NCBI GenBank assembly: GCA_003290165.1
Contig: QNQO01000202.1
Location: forward strand, 806,001-870,000
Length of the DNA: 64,000 nucleotides
Direction: 5' to 3'
Origin: Berberis thunbergii
Lineage: Eukaryota; Streptophyta; Magnoliopsida; Ranunculales; Berberidaceae
Part shown: positions 1 to 11,815 of the stretch, in pieces
Position numbering within the stretch: position 1 is the stretch's first letter
How the letters are laid out: the number at the start of each line of letters is the position of its first letter
The notes under the pieces: generated by a model
Databases searched by the model: none
Told to the model about the DNA's origin: nothing
Seen by the model: only the letters and a program-made list of their open reading frames with translations
Position numbers and translations under genes: made by a program

Positions 1-8
1 TACCATTT

Positions 9-73
9 TGTCACGACCCAATTCACAAAGTACTATATTGTCGGCATAGTACTCTGTGAATTGGGTCGTGACA
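9..73. repeat. 65-bp foldback downstream of the MLO gene
   Basis: Two 28-base arms (9-36 and 46-73) are inverted copies of each other with one mismatch, separated by a 9-base loop. The outer arm reads TGTCACGACCCAATTCACA. It lies about 300 bp beyond the MLO stop codon. TGTCACGACCC also resembles some Ty3/gypsy LTR ends, so it could be a tiny foldback element or LTR debris. No target duplication is visible because the left flank is almost at the window edge. Confidence 0.8.
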
Positions 74-372
74 CTCATACTAGTCCGTGTCTTCAGTACT
101 CTTTCATCTGAGTCTCCTGTTTCAACGAAAATTTCATCTCCTAATATGTTAAATGAGATGGTTGCATTAGCATGAAACATCTTGAACAAGCGTATAATAA
201 TAAAACAATGTATTTATTAATAAATAAAGCATGATATACAAAATTGACTAATTATGACATATTACAACATGTCACGTATCTAACTTCTTAAATAATTATA
301 TACCACCCCACCCCACTCCGCATAAATGCACAAAAAAAAGGTGCCTAGTATTCACAAATCTCTATAAATCAT

Positions 373-3300
373 TTATTGGTCTTGTATTTTTGAAATTCTA
401 AAAGAGAGCTCCCCGTCATAGACTTGTGTTTCATCCGCCGTCTTAATTTCCTCCTCCTTGGTTATTTCTGCATGATTCGTCTCTGACAATACAAACTCTT
501 GTCGAGACGATACAGAGGTGTCATTGGTATAGGATGGTGACAGTTCAGGTGTAGGACCTGTTGTATTTGTTTTCTTTGTGGCTGCATTCCTCTTAGCAGT
601 GGTGACCCAGTTTCTTAATCCCACTAATACTTTCTCAGTGAACACTGTTTCCTTCATAGATGATCCCATCTGAAGTAAATCATGGTCAGTTTAAAGATTG
701 AAGAAAATAAATAGAACGATACTATGAACTTCATTAAGAAGGTAGTTTTACCTGTGTGACCAAGGCATATAGAGGTAATGTGACATATCCACAAAGAAGT
801 TGTACTAACAATCCCACAGAAAGTGTTACAATAATATTCTCCGTCTCTCTGTGGAAGCATGATCGAAATCCATGCTTGTACTGCATTTAACGGAAAAGAA
901 ACTTAGCCCATGAAAATTTAGGTTTTAAGCTGAATTAACAAGCACTCACCCATGTCCAAGTGAAGAATGACAACTGAAAGGAGTTCTGCATAGCCCAATG
1001 CATATGATAGTTAAGAAAGATTAAATCATTAAAAAATTAATCAAAGAGAAGGAACAATGTGTAGGTATCGAAAAAGTAGTAATATTGTGTTTTACCTGAA
1101 AAAGAACAAAATGCATAAGCTGGAGAAGCAACTGAGGTCGTTTAAACCAGAAGAAGTTATCGCTAGGCTTCACAAGCAAAGTTCCTCTGACAACAGTGGA
1201 CTTGTCATGGCTTTGTAAAAACATTTTAGTAATAATAACTTGTAGCTTTGTTCCTATTAATAAAAGAATCTGCAGTGAAAGATGTAATTCGAGAATTTAG
1301 AGAAGGGCCTGATTTAGTGAAACATTTGCACATGGATTTGCAAACATATACATGTAGAATTGGTTTTAAAAAAAAAAAAAAAGACAGCCGGAACTGATAC
1401 TGTAAACAAGTACAATCAGCTGCAAAATTTTTAGCAATTACCACTAAAGGAATAAACGGCAGCCAGAAATGGTTGTGAAATCCTGCACAGCAGCAACATG
1501 AAATAACTTAATTTTTCTGAATCTAGTATTCTTAGGAGGGTGTTGTCAATTTAAACTGAAAGGCAATAAACATTACCACTAGCGTTGAAAAATATGAAGA
1601 GTACTGCAAATATCCAAATCCAAAGACTGCAAAGAAAAGAAGAAAAAAAATGAGTTGAAGTGGGAAAACTTCTCGCCTTAGCATCCTATGTTCATTTAAG
1701 ATAGTACCTCGTTCCCACGACAACTTGAAGGTCTTCATCTAAGGCTCTCCTAAGAAACTTTTGAAAGTCAAATGTGCTATCTTCTCCAAAATGAGCCTAA
1801 AAGAAGTAGAAAGGTGTGTTTAAAACATGAGGAGGTGAGTCTCTTCTGTTTGTTTTCATTAGTTGTTGGCTTAATTACCATGATAAATCCATGTCGAAGA
1901 ACAAAATAATCGGTTTTTGAAACAGATCCAGTGAACTGTCTGATAAAACAGGCCTGAAAAGGTAGTAGTAGCAGTAGTAAATGGTTACTGGAATTAAAAT
2001 AACAATGAAATTTTAGTAATGAGTTTTAGAGGAAACTAACAGGCCAGCGAAGAATCCTGTGGTTACTCCAAAACCTCATATGTCGTTTTGCAAATGAAGT
2101 TTGATGAGTGAGCCTGAATCTTCTTGGATCTGTATGGTTAAGAAAACCTTTTATGAGGAACATCTATGGAAAATCAGTCAACAAATTATGTGCTTAGTAA
2201 TAGCTCTGGCTTCACAACAACTTTTTTTAAGATGTTCTTCTATCATATACATTATTTCATTCTGCTGAATATTATTGTTATATATTTGTGACCAGAGTTC
2301 GATTGCAATATGTAAACCATCTCTTGATACTGATTTTTCATAACATTTCAATTATTTTACAGTGAAAGCATTCCTTATCCCTACTCTTCTATGTTTGGTT
2401 GGGATAATGTGTTCATGGTCCTAGCATATTTGTATAGCTTGTACAGGCCCTTCTAGGCGTCGAGGAAAGGGACGAGGGGGTGGGTGTTACCACTCACCAA
2501 GATTCGCGAAGGTGCGCATCTCGAGGGGGTGAGCGGTCACACCCACTCCCTCGCCCCTTTCCTCGCCATTTAGAATTTTCGATAGCTTGTAACATGCTTG
2601 CGAGCTATGATTTTATGAGAAGCATCTGTCGTATTTATTTGAATTTCTATTTCAATTTGTGAGACTTTATAGTTGCCATTGTTCTGAGAAGTGGTGCAAT
2701 AATAGAATGCTCTAAACAACTTCACATGAACTCCAATATGAAGTAAACTCGTTAAACGTGTACTCATAAAAGGGACAAAGACCCTTAAATCGGGTTAACT
2801 TAAGTGCAAGTGCCCTGGAAAAAAAACATGTATTGTACCCAACCTTACCATTGGTATACTGATATTTGAGTGTTTTGGTTTCATCCTCCCAATGTTTCCA
2901 CCTTTTCATCTGAAAATCCCAGAAAATATACGCAAGTGGTCAATTAAGAAAGGTTAAAGAAGTGGATCTTTCATGAGCTCTTTCATGAAATCCATATACC
3001 CATGTTCCAATAAACCTTTTTATTTCTTGGACCATTTCCTTTATTGGCTGCCTATATTCAGTAGTTCTCGATGGGCTGCCAAACATTTTTTTTTTCCGTC
3101 GGGAAAAAATGACTTATTTTGTTTGACCCAAATGACAGGAATTTAATGTGGGTCAAGTTCATAATTAGCAATAATTAAATTACAAAAAACACGTTCACAT
3201 TCCTGTACTCCTGTGACTTGGGTTCTTACCTCTCCGTGCACCTGGGGAATTCTAATTGGCGAGGAAACGGGCGCCCGTTTCCTCGCCAATTAGAATTCCC

Positions 3301-4160
3301 GAGCACCTGTTGTATAGACAGAAACAATTGAGAAAAAGTAAGCAAAACATACCTTGGCCATTCCAAGACCAAAAGTAAGGACGCAGGAGAAAACATGAAA
3401 GAAGGCCAACACAAAGATTAACATTTGTAGTTGTTCCACCCCTTTTTGCGACAAAAGAGAAATCTTTCCCTGTATTAGGAGATCAAACAAGGAGAAAATG
3501 ATCAGAGTCAGGTAAAGTAAAATATATGCACCCTGGCAAGCATCCATCAGACTGCAGAAGTTATGGATGTTAACGGAGGTTTTAGTTTAAGGAATTCATA
3601 CCTTCTTCACACAAGTGGATTCTTCGGCAATATTGCTTCGAAGTTTTGTGTCTTCACATGGAAGGAAGGTGTCTCCGAGACTCTTGGGCATACAGATCTT
3701 TGAGATTGGACCTTGGCTGACAGTTAGTAACAAAGATATGAAGCCTAAAAGCATCAACTCTACATTCAAAACAAGGGAAGGAAAAAAAATGACTTAGACT
3801 TGAAAGGAAGGTAGGAAGAAAAGAAAGCAAGTCTCAAATAGTACTTGGGATGTGATATCAAATTACCTGACTTTATTTTGTCCAAAGCTTTGTTCAGAGA
3901 CTTCCTCCTTCTAGCCAACACCTGAAACCATCAGAACACGGATGTGTTAGAAATAAAACTAGCATCAAAAGTTAGAAGGAACGAAATCAAACAAAAGATG
4001 TAGTGAAACAAAAACATGTCTCAGCAATGGATTCTACCTTGGTGAGGATATCGAGGAGATGCTCAATGGTGACAGACAGGGCAATTAGAACAAAGCAAAC
4101 AACTGCAACAGCCCATGTTGGAGTTACTTCAAGGGATCGAGAGGAGGGACTCCCCGCCAT
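373..4160 (-). CDS. MLO: MLO-like seven-transmembrane protein, complete, 14 exons
   Basis: Plant MLO family integral plasma-membrane protein; members are calmodulin-binding channels or scaffolds in powdery mildew susceptibility, pollen and root signalling. Exons (minus): 4160-4038, 3921-3867, 3759-3602, 3469-3353, 2909-2849, 2129-2041, 1953-1879, 1796-1708, 1626-1577, 1482-1442, 1269-1096, 985-950, 880-752, 669-373. All junctions are GT-AG and phases join without a break to give 497 aa. Landmarks: N-terminal TPTWAVAVVCF; the second-helix segment ELMLLGFISLLLTVSQGPIS; the first-loop cysteines; the cytosolic loop MKRWKHWEDETKT; LRHGFIMAHF; NSFQLSFFTWTWY; and LPLYALVTQMGSSMK, followed by a probable amphipathic calmodulin-binding helix around residues 412-428 with Trp420. 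The C-tail is short (98 residues). Short loop 1 and GKISLLSQKG recall the AtMLO3 type, but the clade is a guess. The start is the first ATG of the conserved N-terminus. Introns 4 and 5 carry related hairpins. Confidence 0.96.
2444..2581. mobile_element. Mutator-like MITE in MLO intron 5
   Basis: A 138-bp foldback flanked by a perfect 10-bp direct repeat ATAGCTTGTA (2434-2443 and 2582-2591). The terminal inverted repeats share TTCTA followed by CGAGGAAAGGG and CGAGG, and continue inward into GTGGGTG. No coding capacity. A 9-11 bp target duplication with long inverted repeats is typical of Mutator-like elements. The copy at 33297-33485 is the same family. Confidence 0.85.
3245..3300. mobile_element. 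56-bp perfect palindrome in MLO intron 4, same MITE family
   Basis: Two 28-base arms pair without a mismatch and without a loop (GGGAATTCTAATTGGCGAGG outward, meeting at GGGCGCCC). It is flanked by 9-bp direct repeats GTGCACCTG and GAGCACCTG (one mismatch). The arm shares TTCTAATTGGCGAGGAAA with the termini of the 2444 and 33297 elements, so it looks like the two ends of that family with the interior deleted. Confidence 0.82.
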
Positions 4161-5860
4161 CAGTGATAGATTGATAGAATCTCCAACCTTGTAGTATTAA
4201 GTTGAAGTAAGGGATCAAGGAGAGCCTTTAAGCCTTATAATTAATGTTGATGGATCTGTCATTTAATCAAGAGCACAGTTTGTCAAACACATACGCGATC
4301 AAATGGTTGTTAGCCACCCACGACTCTTTACATTTAAAAAGATCTTTCCAAAGACTCTGTACACGGAAATGATGACTACATAAGGAGCCAATAGTTTATG
4401 CATGCAGACAGAGATAGCATCTCTTGTGCTCGAATGCCATTGAATGAAATCTTCATTGAGATGTGACAATAAACATCTAGAGATAAATTTTACAGGGTCA
4501 AAATACCTGGTCTTTGATCTCTCAATAGATTCAACAGAAAAAATAAATAAATAAAAAATTGTTCAGGTCCTGGATGAGATGGTTAAACCTCTATCGTTGA
4601 TCAAGTCCAAAGTCACTTTCAACGTTTTCCTGGCGTGAGACTTATGGGAGTACTTAAGAGTTAAGTAAGGAAGATAAAAGGGAAAAAATATTGTATTTTT
4701 CTTGGGATCTTCCTTTTCCTTGTGCTGATGATACACGAGCAAACCCAAGGAGTGAGCTCATCATATGACAAATTCAATGTAAAATTTTGAAAATTTAGTC
4801 TAATTTCAACGAGGAATACGATGTGGAAGTTTCCGCAAATGAATTAATTTGGAGGTGGAAGGAAAGGGGCAGGCTTCGGGGTTTATCTAAGGCAGGTGTT
4901 GCACAATGGGGACATGTTATGTATGTGGTTCAACTTCTTTCAGGCATGCTTTTGATAATTTGATGAGAAGTTGCAATTTAACTCGTTTTGGTTTTGTGGA
5001 TTTGCAAAGTGTTCTATTCAATTATTCAAAGTTCATTCATATTTGATCTAGTTTAGAGGATGTTACAGAGTGGACTGACCACTCAAAGATACTTGGACAT
5101 TTGACTGAGTTTGGGACTGTTAGACCGGGGCTTGTTATGTAAACCTGGATGTTACACTTTGTGTTCCCAAGTTGGGTAAAAACCCACTTTGTAACCCAGA
5201 TTCAATTATTCAAACAGAAAAAGGAGTGTTCCCAAAAATCGCATAACAATGTCATATCGATTGAAGAACCTTTCGATTAATCTGAGCAAAGCCAGGTCTG
5301 TGCTAAATTGATCCTAGAGCTCCAAGATGGATCCAACATGTTATCAATTGTTGTTGTGGTCTTTTCTGTCTCAATACTCAGACACGAGGAAAAATAAATA
5401 AACAGAAGACATACTGTGATGGTCAACAAGAGACTCTTGAGTGACGGAAATTATTGACTTGAAGCAAACTCCAATAAGCTTATCATGCATGAAAGCTGTA
5501 TTTGGTTGCATTGTAAACTTTTTGATTTACTTGATAACAAGTGCATTACAATTATAATCTACTGTTCTTCAGTTATGTGTCTTCTTCAACTAGTTTATTG
5601 TCAACACAAATAAATCAACGTCCTTAGGAGTAAATGTAGATCAATGTTTTGGTTCAAACTCAATTTCTCATTGAACTGTTTAAAGTACATTTAAGTAAAA
5701 TGTTGACAAGATCCAGTTAGTCATTTAATAAGCATATACACATTTCATTCACACAAACAGGAAGAAAGAGGGATGTGGAAGCTGTTGATAAAAATGAACG
5801 TACTTCACATTTGCTTCCATTGTTGTATGCATCATTAGATTCTTCCAATAATGAGTAATT
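4161..5860. other. Intergenic, upstream of MLO
   Basis: AT-rich DNA with stop codons in all frames over most of its length. It should contain the MLO promoter and 5' UTR just above 4160. I see no further gene, RNA or recognisable element. Confidence 0.6.
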
Positions 5861-6085
5861 TGTTGAAAGTAGCATAAAGGAAGGAAAAACAAAGTAGAGG
5901 GGAAACAGATAGCCATTTTATTCATTGATATGAGCCTTTATATATAAAGGTAGCAATTATATAGTATCTCAATTTGAAACGAGATAGGAAATTTATGTCA
6001 ATAAGGAATCTAAATCCTACTCCATAACAAAAAAGATATCCTTCCTAGGTTGGACTAGTCACACAATCCTAGTTTAACTACAACA
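5861..6085 (-). repeat. 3' LTR of a copia element
   Basis: 225-bp LTR read on the minus strand, beginning TGTTGTAGTTAAACTAGG and ending TTTCAACA, so TGTTG and CAACA form the terminal inverted repeat. A purine-rich tract (AAGGGGAAG, minus strand, directly above 6085) precedes it, as expected for the 3' LTR. It contains a TATA-like box (ctttatatataaagg, about 5935-5950). The matching 5' LTR is absent, because the element breaks off at 8935. Confidence 0.85.
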
Positions 6086-8935
6086 CTTCCCCTTGTGACG
6101 TTCAAATGTGACGTTACGACGATGACGCGTGCCATGTTGCCTCGTTAAAACCTTGCCAAGTAACAAAAACCCAGTGGGAAAAAATAACCTTGGTCGAAGA
6201 AAAAAGTACAACGCGTCCTTTCCTTGAAGATGAAGTAAACGTTTCAAGAAAATCTTCGTTGTGCATCAAATCTCCCCCTAATGCCAACGTCTCCCCTGAT
6301 ACCAACAATCAATGGAGATCAGATAATTTACGTAGCCCGATATTACGTACATGTTCTCGAAAGTTGCTTTCGATAAAGCTTTCGTGAAAAGATCTGCCAC
6401 ATTGTCATCAAATCTAATCTCTTTTACTTCAATCTTCAGGAGCATTTGTTGCTGATGATTATATGATAACTTCGACGATATATGCTTAGTATTGTCGCCT
6501 TTGATGTAACCTAGCTTCATTTGTTCAATGCAAGTGGCATTATCCTCGTAAATGCACGAAGGTTTATCTGTGGTTGACTTTAGACCACAAGTACTTCGAA
6601 TATGCCTAATTATGGATCTCAACCATACACATTCACGAACAGTTTTGTGAAGAGCAATAATCTCTACATAATTCGAAGAAGTAGCAACAACAGTGTTTTG
6701 TCGACCTCCAAGATATTGTTGTGTTCCCCATGGTAAAGACATAAATCGTTTGGGAACATCCTTTGTGCAGGTCAGAGAGATACCCGATATCAGCCAAACA
6801 TGTCAAGACATGACTTGGAGTCTGACCAAAGCGAGCGACAACATGTTTGCTGGCGTTGATGGTGGCTTGACCGGCGGCGGCCGGCCAGCAGTGTGAGATG
6901 TGGCCCTGCCGTCGGTTTTTGGAAATTTTCCCATTTCTTAAAGATCAACGTCCGATTGTGATCTCTCTCTCTGTCGGGATAAAACAATCCCATATCAATC
7001 GTACCTCTTAAGTATTGAAATATGTCTTTAATGCCAGTCCAATGGCGGCGTGTCGGCACAGAACTAAATCGAGCCAACAAGTTCACAGCGAATGAGATGT
7101 CTGATCTCGTACATTGCGCTAAGTACAATAATGCGCCTATTGCACTTAGGTAGGGCATCTCTGCCTCTAGTAATGCCTCGAAACTCTGGACGATCATGGG
7201 AGTGCTACAAGGCTTAGCTTTATCCTCATTAAAGCGCCTTAACAATTTTTGAATATAGCCCGATTGGTGAATCATAATCCCATCGGCATGGTGCTTGATC
7301 TCCAATCCGAGGCAAAACCGTGTTTTCCCATGATCCTTCATCTCGAATTCAGACTTCAGGTGCTCAGCGGTTTCCTTTAACTCCTCTAGAGTTCCAATCA
7401 AATTCATGTCATCGACATAAACCGCAACAATAGCAAACCCGGAACTTGTTCTCTTAATGAACACGCATGGGCATAACTCATTGTTTATGTATCCCTTGCA
7501 ATCAAGTATTCATTTATTTTGTTATACCACATACGTCCAGATTGTTTCAATTCGTAAAGTGAACGTTTCAATCTGATAGAAAATGTGCTTTGTGGTTTAG
7601 AGCTACTTGATTCGGGCAAACAAAGTTCATCCGAGACTTTCATGTATATCTTTGTATCTAGATCCCCGAAGGGATATGCCGTAACCACATCCATAAGTTG
7701 CATATTTAGTTTTTCGAAAACTACCAAACTGACAAGGTAGCAGTTATTACGTCCATTACGGGAGAATATGTGTCCTCGTAATCGATCCCAGGGCGTTGAG
7801 AAAAACCTTGCGCCACGAGACGAGCCTTATATCTCACAATCTCGTTTTTCTCATTACGCTTCCTAACGAATACCTATTTAAATCCGACGAGTTTTACACT
7901 TTGAGGGGTTGGCAGTACCGGCCCAGACACCTTCCGTTTCATTAGGAAATCCAATTCAGCCTGGATCAAATCTTTCCATTTTGGCTAGTCAGCTCTACGT
8001 TGACACTCTTCAACACAGCGGGGTTTGATATCATCGCAAGCTATGATTTCGCTTGCAACCGAGTATGCAAATACATCATCGATGATGATCTCGTTTCGAT
8101 TCCATGTCCCATTTGTGCATGCATAATTGACTGAGATTTCTCTATTCTCGAGAGTAGGTACCGACGTTGAGGTATCCCCCAATGATGACTCCTCTCGGAC
8201 ATATCCATAGTCTGGGATATTCTCATGGGATGGTTTGATCGAGATAGCGATGTCAGATGGATTGGTTCGTGTCATCTGCGTCCTCTTCCTAGGACGAGAA
8301 TCCATCGAACCCAGTGATCTACCGCTTCCTCGCGGGATCAAATGACTGGTTAGCCGCCAGGGTACCACACGCACCATTTTCGTCACGGGCGGTGCTACAT
8401 CCTGTGGTGGGGACGTCAATCCTTGCAGGCACATTTGCAGCAGGTATATGTGATCTCATCACTTTAGCGATATCAATGAAAGCATCTGGCAACTTATTTG
8501 CTACGCTCTGAAGATCAAGAATTCGCCGCACCTCACTCTCGGACTGTGCGGTTCGGGGATCAAGATGAGACAAAATGGGGACAGACCACGACAATTCATG
8601 TTGTTCCTGTTGAACATTAACATTCTTATCTCCCCCTAACGACTAGAAGACTATCTCGTCAAAGTGACAATCCGCAAATCGTGCGGTAAGGAGATCGCCT
8701 GTCAAGGGTTCCAAGTAGTTGATAATTGATGGTGTATCATATCCCACATATATACCCATCCTTCGTTGAGGCCCCATCTTGGTACGTTGTAGCGGCGCAA
8801 TTGGCACATAAATCGGCCAAAACGCCAATACCTGTTGGGGTACTGGAATTGGTAGATTGAACTTTGATTTAAAAACTTGCCAACCTTCATTGACTGCAGA
8901 GGGCAAGATTTCTTGAATTGGGCCAAAATGAGTCT
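6086..8935 (-). pseudogene. Decayed Ty1/copia pol (integrase C-terminus, RT, RNase H)
   Basis: Minus-strand remains of a copia polyprotein in the usual order. 8906-8643 is the integrase tail (MGPQRRMGIYVGYDTPSI, then ARFADCHFDE). 7727-7485 and 7464-6790 are the reverse transcriptase, with YELKQSGRMWY and an intact YVDD catalytic box. 6742-6278 is RNase H (YEDNATCIEQ, then DLFTKAL). The pieces lie in different frames, separated by stops and frameshifts, so no full polyprotein can be made. Gag, protease and the integrase core are missing beyond 8935, where sequence homology ends abruptly at the pararetroviral relic. Confidence 0.88.
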
Positions 8936-11699
8936 ATTTATCTTTCCAAAATTAATGTTGTCAGAAATACTTCTAAGCGTTGGCATCTGAAAAACACTAT
9001 TGTTGAATCAGTTTGCCTATTTTAGAAGCAATCCACATACAACTCAAGGACAAACTATCATAGTCTCTCCGCTCAATAGGATCCGATTTCCTCCTGTGAT
9101 ACAAAGGGAATTGTCAAAATCATTGAACAAAATAATTACACTAATATTTTGCTAAATGAAATTGGCCAACAATTGAATATTTCCCCTGTTTAGTCATCTT
9201 CCCCAATTCCCAATCCTAAACCAGTTACTTATTTCAATCCTACAACGATTGAACATGATGTTCTTTCAACTCCTCCTCAAATCGTTGATGAAATCAATCG
9301 AAGACTTGCTGCATAAAAAATTCAAGTTGCACCTGTCTTGAAAGATCCTTTATCATCTAAAAAACAAATCAATACTCTTTCCCATGCTGATTTTGATAAT
9401 TCAAAAGATGAACCAGACATTATGTCTGAATTGGACAGACTTCAAACTAAAGATAGATTTGAAACTAATCCAATTCGCTCATCTCGAACTTATTAAGCTA
9501 CAAATCTTTTGCCAACAACTAGGAATTTCTATCCTAGGCCAACCCTTCCCGATATGCGATATGAAAAAAAACACCTTCACACATTCGGTTCATTTTCTAC
9601 GGGAAACATCTATGAATGGAATATAGATGGTTTAACAGAAGAAAATATTATCGAATTAACGCAAAACATAGTCATGATGGTATCTGCTCATCGCAATTAT
9701 CTCACTTCTGTTGAACAATAAAGTATCCTTCAAGCCATTAAAATTGATTACAATGGTCAACCTATCAAATCTGTGAACGGAGAAAATATCTCTGATGCAG
9801 TTGCAACATTGATTTTTGCCATTCTCAAACATTTTATAGGTGATCCTTCCAAATTTCAAAATAAATCGAGAGATCTTTATATGATCCTTAGATGCAAGAC
9901 TCTTAGTCATTTCAGATGGTATAAGGATGTGTTCCTAAAGAAAGTTATACTTTAAAATGAGGCTAACAATCATTTCTAGAAAAGGAAATTTCTTTCAAGG
10001 TTACCTCCTGTGTTTGCAGATATCATTCGTGATAAATTGCAAACTGAGTTCAATGGTGACATACCATTTGAAAGATTAACTTTTGGAGACTTGATTGTTA
10101 AGATCAATGAAGTTGCTTTGCAACTATGCAATGATCTTCGTCTCAAAGCCCTACTCAAAAAACAAAATATGTCTGGTTCTAGAGAACTTGGATCATTCTG
10201 TCAACAGTATGGCTTTGAATCAATTCAAGCCCCCCCCCCCCCCCCCCCCCATACAAACATCCAGACAAAACTACCGGTCTCATCTAGCCCGAGCCTTTAA
10301 GTCCAAACGGCCTTATGGCCCAAAACAACACAAACAATATAACAATTACTATTCCAAGCCCAAAAGACATGGTACCCATAAAGCCTAAACATTTTTCTAA
10401 ACATAAAGGCCCTATGGTTCAAAAGCCCATTGTTTTAAATGTGGTAAACCCGGTCATTATGCTAAAAACTGCATAACGGCCCAAAAGATCCATGAGCTTC
10501 AGGCTTCAGAAGACTTCAAACAGATGTTTACTACAATTATGCTCAATTCTGAATTTTAAGATTGTCAAACAAGTCAAAGCCCAGATCAAGAGTCTTCCTT
10601 GTCTAGGAATCCCAAATCCTGTAGTTTTTAAGATTGTAGAAACAGATGCGTCTAACCAGGGATACGGTGGTATTCTTAAATAGCGTCTACCCGAGTCTAC
10701 ACAAATACAATTAATCCGATATCATTCTGGTATTTGGAATTCTGCCCAAATCAATTACTCAACAGTCAAAAAAAAAAATTATCGATTTTTTATGCATCAT
10801 GAAATTTCAAGATGATTTAATTAATCAAAAGTTTTTACTACGTGTTGATTGTAAATCTGCAAAAGAGATTTTAACCAAAGATGTTTTAAATCTTGTTTCT
10901 AAACAGATTTTTGCACGTTGGCAAGGACTATTGTCAGCTTTTGATTTTGAAATTGAATATATAAAAGGAGCTGATAACTCTCTTGCAGATTTCCTGACAA
11001 GAGAATTCTTACAAAAATTAGTTATCAATCATCTTCTTTTTTCAAACCTCCTCCTCCTCCAAAGCCTCAAACAAAAGCCCAATATGCTATGAAGTCTTCT
11101 GTTCCATAGAAAAAACCTCCTCTTTCTCATGCTTTGTCCATTACAAATCCTTATTAGCCTTTGTCAACAACAGAAGAATCAAGTTCTGCAATGACAAATT
11201 TTCAAAAACCCCAAATTCCTCCTCCAAATCCTTATCTTACAAAACCTTGTTTGGATCCGATCACAATGATCGAACCATGTTTTTATTCCCTTACAAAAGA
11301 TCTTCATTCCATTCCAAAAAATCTTTTCAATACAAATGCCCATTTTGAGGAACCCGATATCCTCAAAACTCAAGAATTTTATGAGTTCATACTGGTCAAC
11401 ACAGACTCAGTAGTGATCACTCATCACAAAATCTTTCTCATCCTGAAAAGATTTCCCATTCCAAATGCTAAATCCTTAAGGTTTTCTTTGAAGCTGATTG
11501 GAAACAACATTCTCGTTTCCATAAGAAGTTTTCGGTCACTTACCTTTTCACTTCTTACAATTATCTGGATTATAAGTAAGCTTGGTCCAGAGCTTTCTTT
11601 ATATTTTCTCAGAACTGTGCTCATTCATGGTTTTTTCTTTTTTGCAAAAAATCCAATCAAAAGTTTGTTCTTATTTGGTTCCAACACTCCTGGTAGAAT
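8936..11699 (+). pseudogene. Endogenous Caulimoviridae relic: coat protein, zinc knuckle and RNase H regions
   Basis: Plus-strand relic of a plant pararetrovirus polyprotein, broken by many stops and frameshifts. Order seen: a low-complexity segment (about 9000-9500), a coat-protein-like region (about 9500-10200), a CCHC zinc knuckle encoded at about 10432-10475 (C-X2-C-X4-H-X4-C), then directly an RNase H domain (about 10620-11030; starts ETDAS and ends in DFLTREF). A further C-terminal segment runs to about 11690. Protease and reverse transcriptase, which should lie between the knuckle and RNase H, are absent, so there is a large internal deletion. A poly-C run (10228-10250) lies in the coat segment. 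Family placement rests on the RNase H and coat similarity; the genus (Petuvirus- or Florendovirus-like) is a guess. It is not capable of expression as a virus. Confidence 0.82.
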
Positions 11700-11815
11700 C
11701 ATTTTGGCCCAATTCAAGAAAAATCGTGCCCCCTATAGTCAATGAAGGTTGGCAAGTTCTTAAATAAAAGTTCAATCCACCAATTCCAGTACCCCAACAG
11801 GTATTGCCGTTTTGG
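11700..11815 (+). pseudogene. Inverted copia integrase fragment
   Basis: About 115 bp that is the diverged reverse complement of 8820-8935 (roughly 85-90 percent identical by eye). It encodes the same copia integrase stretch (VNEGWQV and IPVPQQVL remain readable, in different frames) but on the plus strand. Both copies stop at the same copia position, beside pararetroviral sequence. Confidence 0.85.

Noticed and set aside
6278..6387. Second LTR boundary near the TCTCCCC tracts
   Set aside because: These purine-rich tracts (minus strand) lie inside the element; the LTR start with its matching inverted ends is at 6085.
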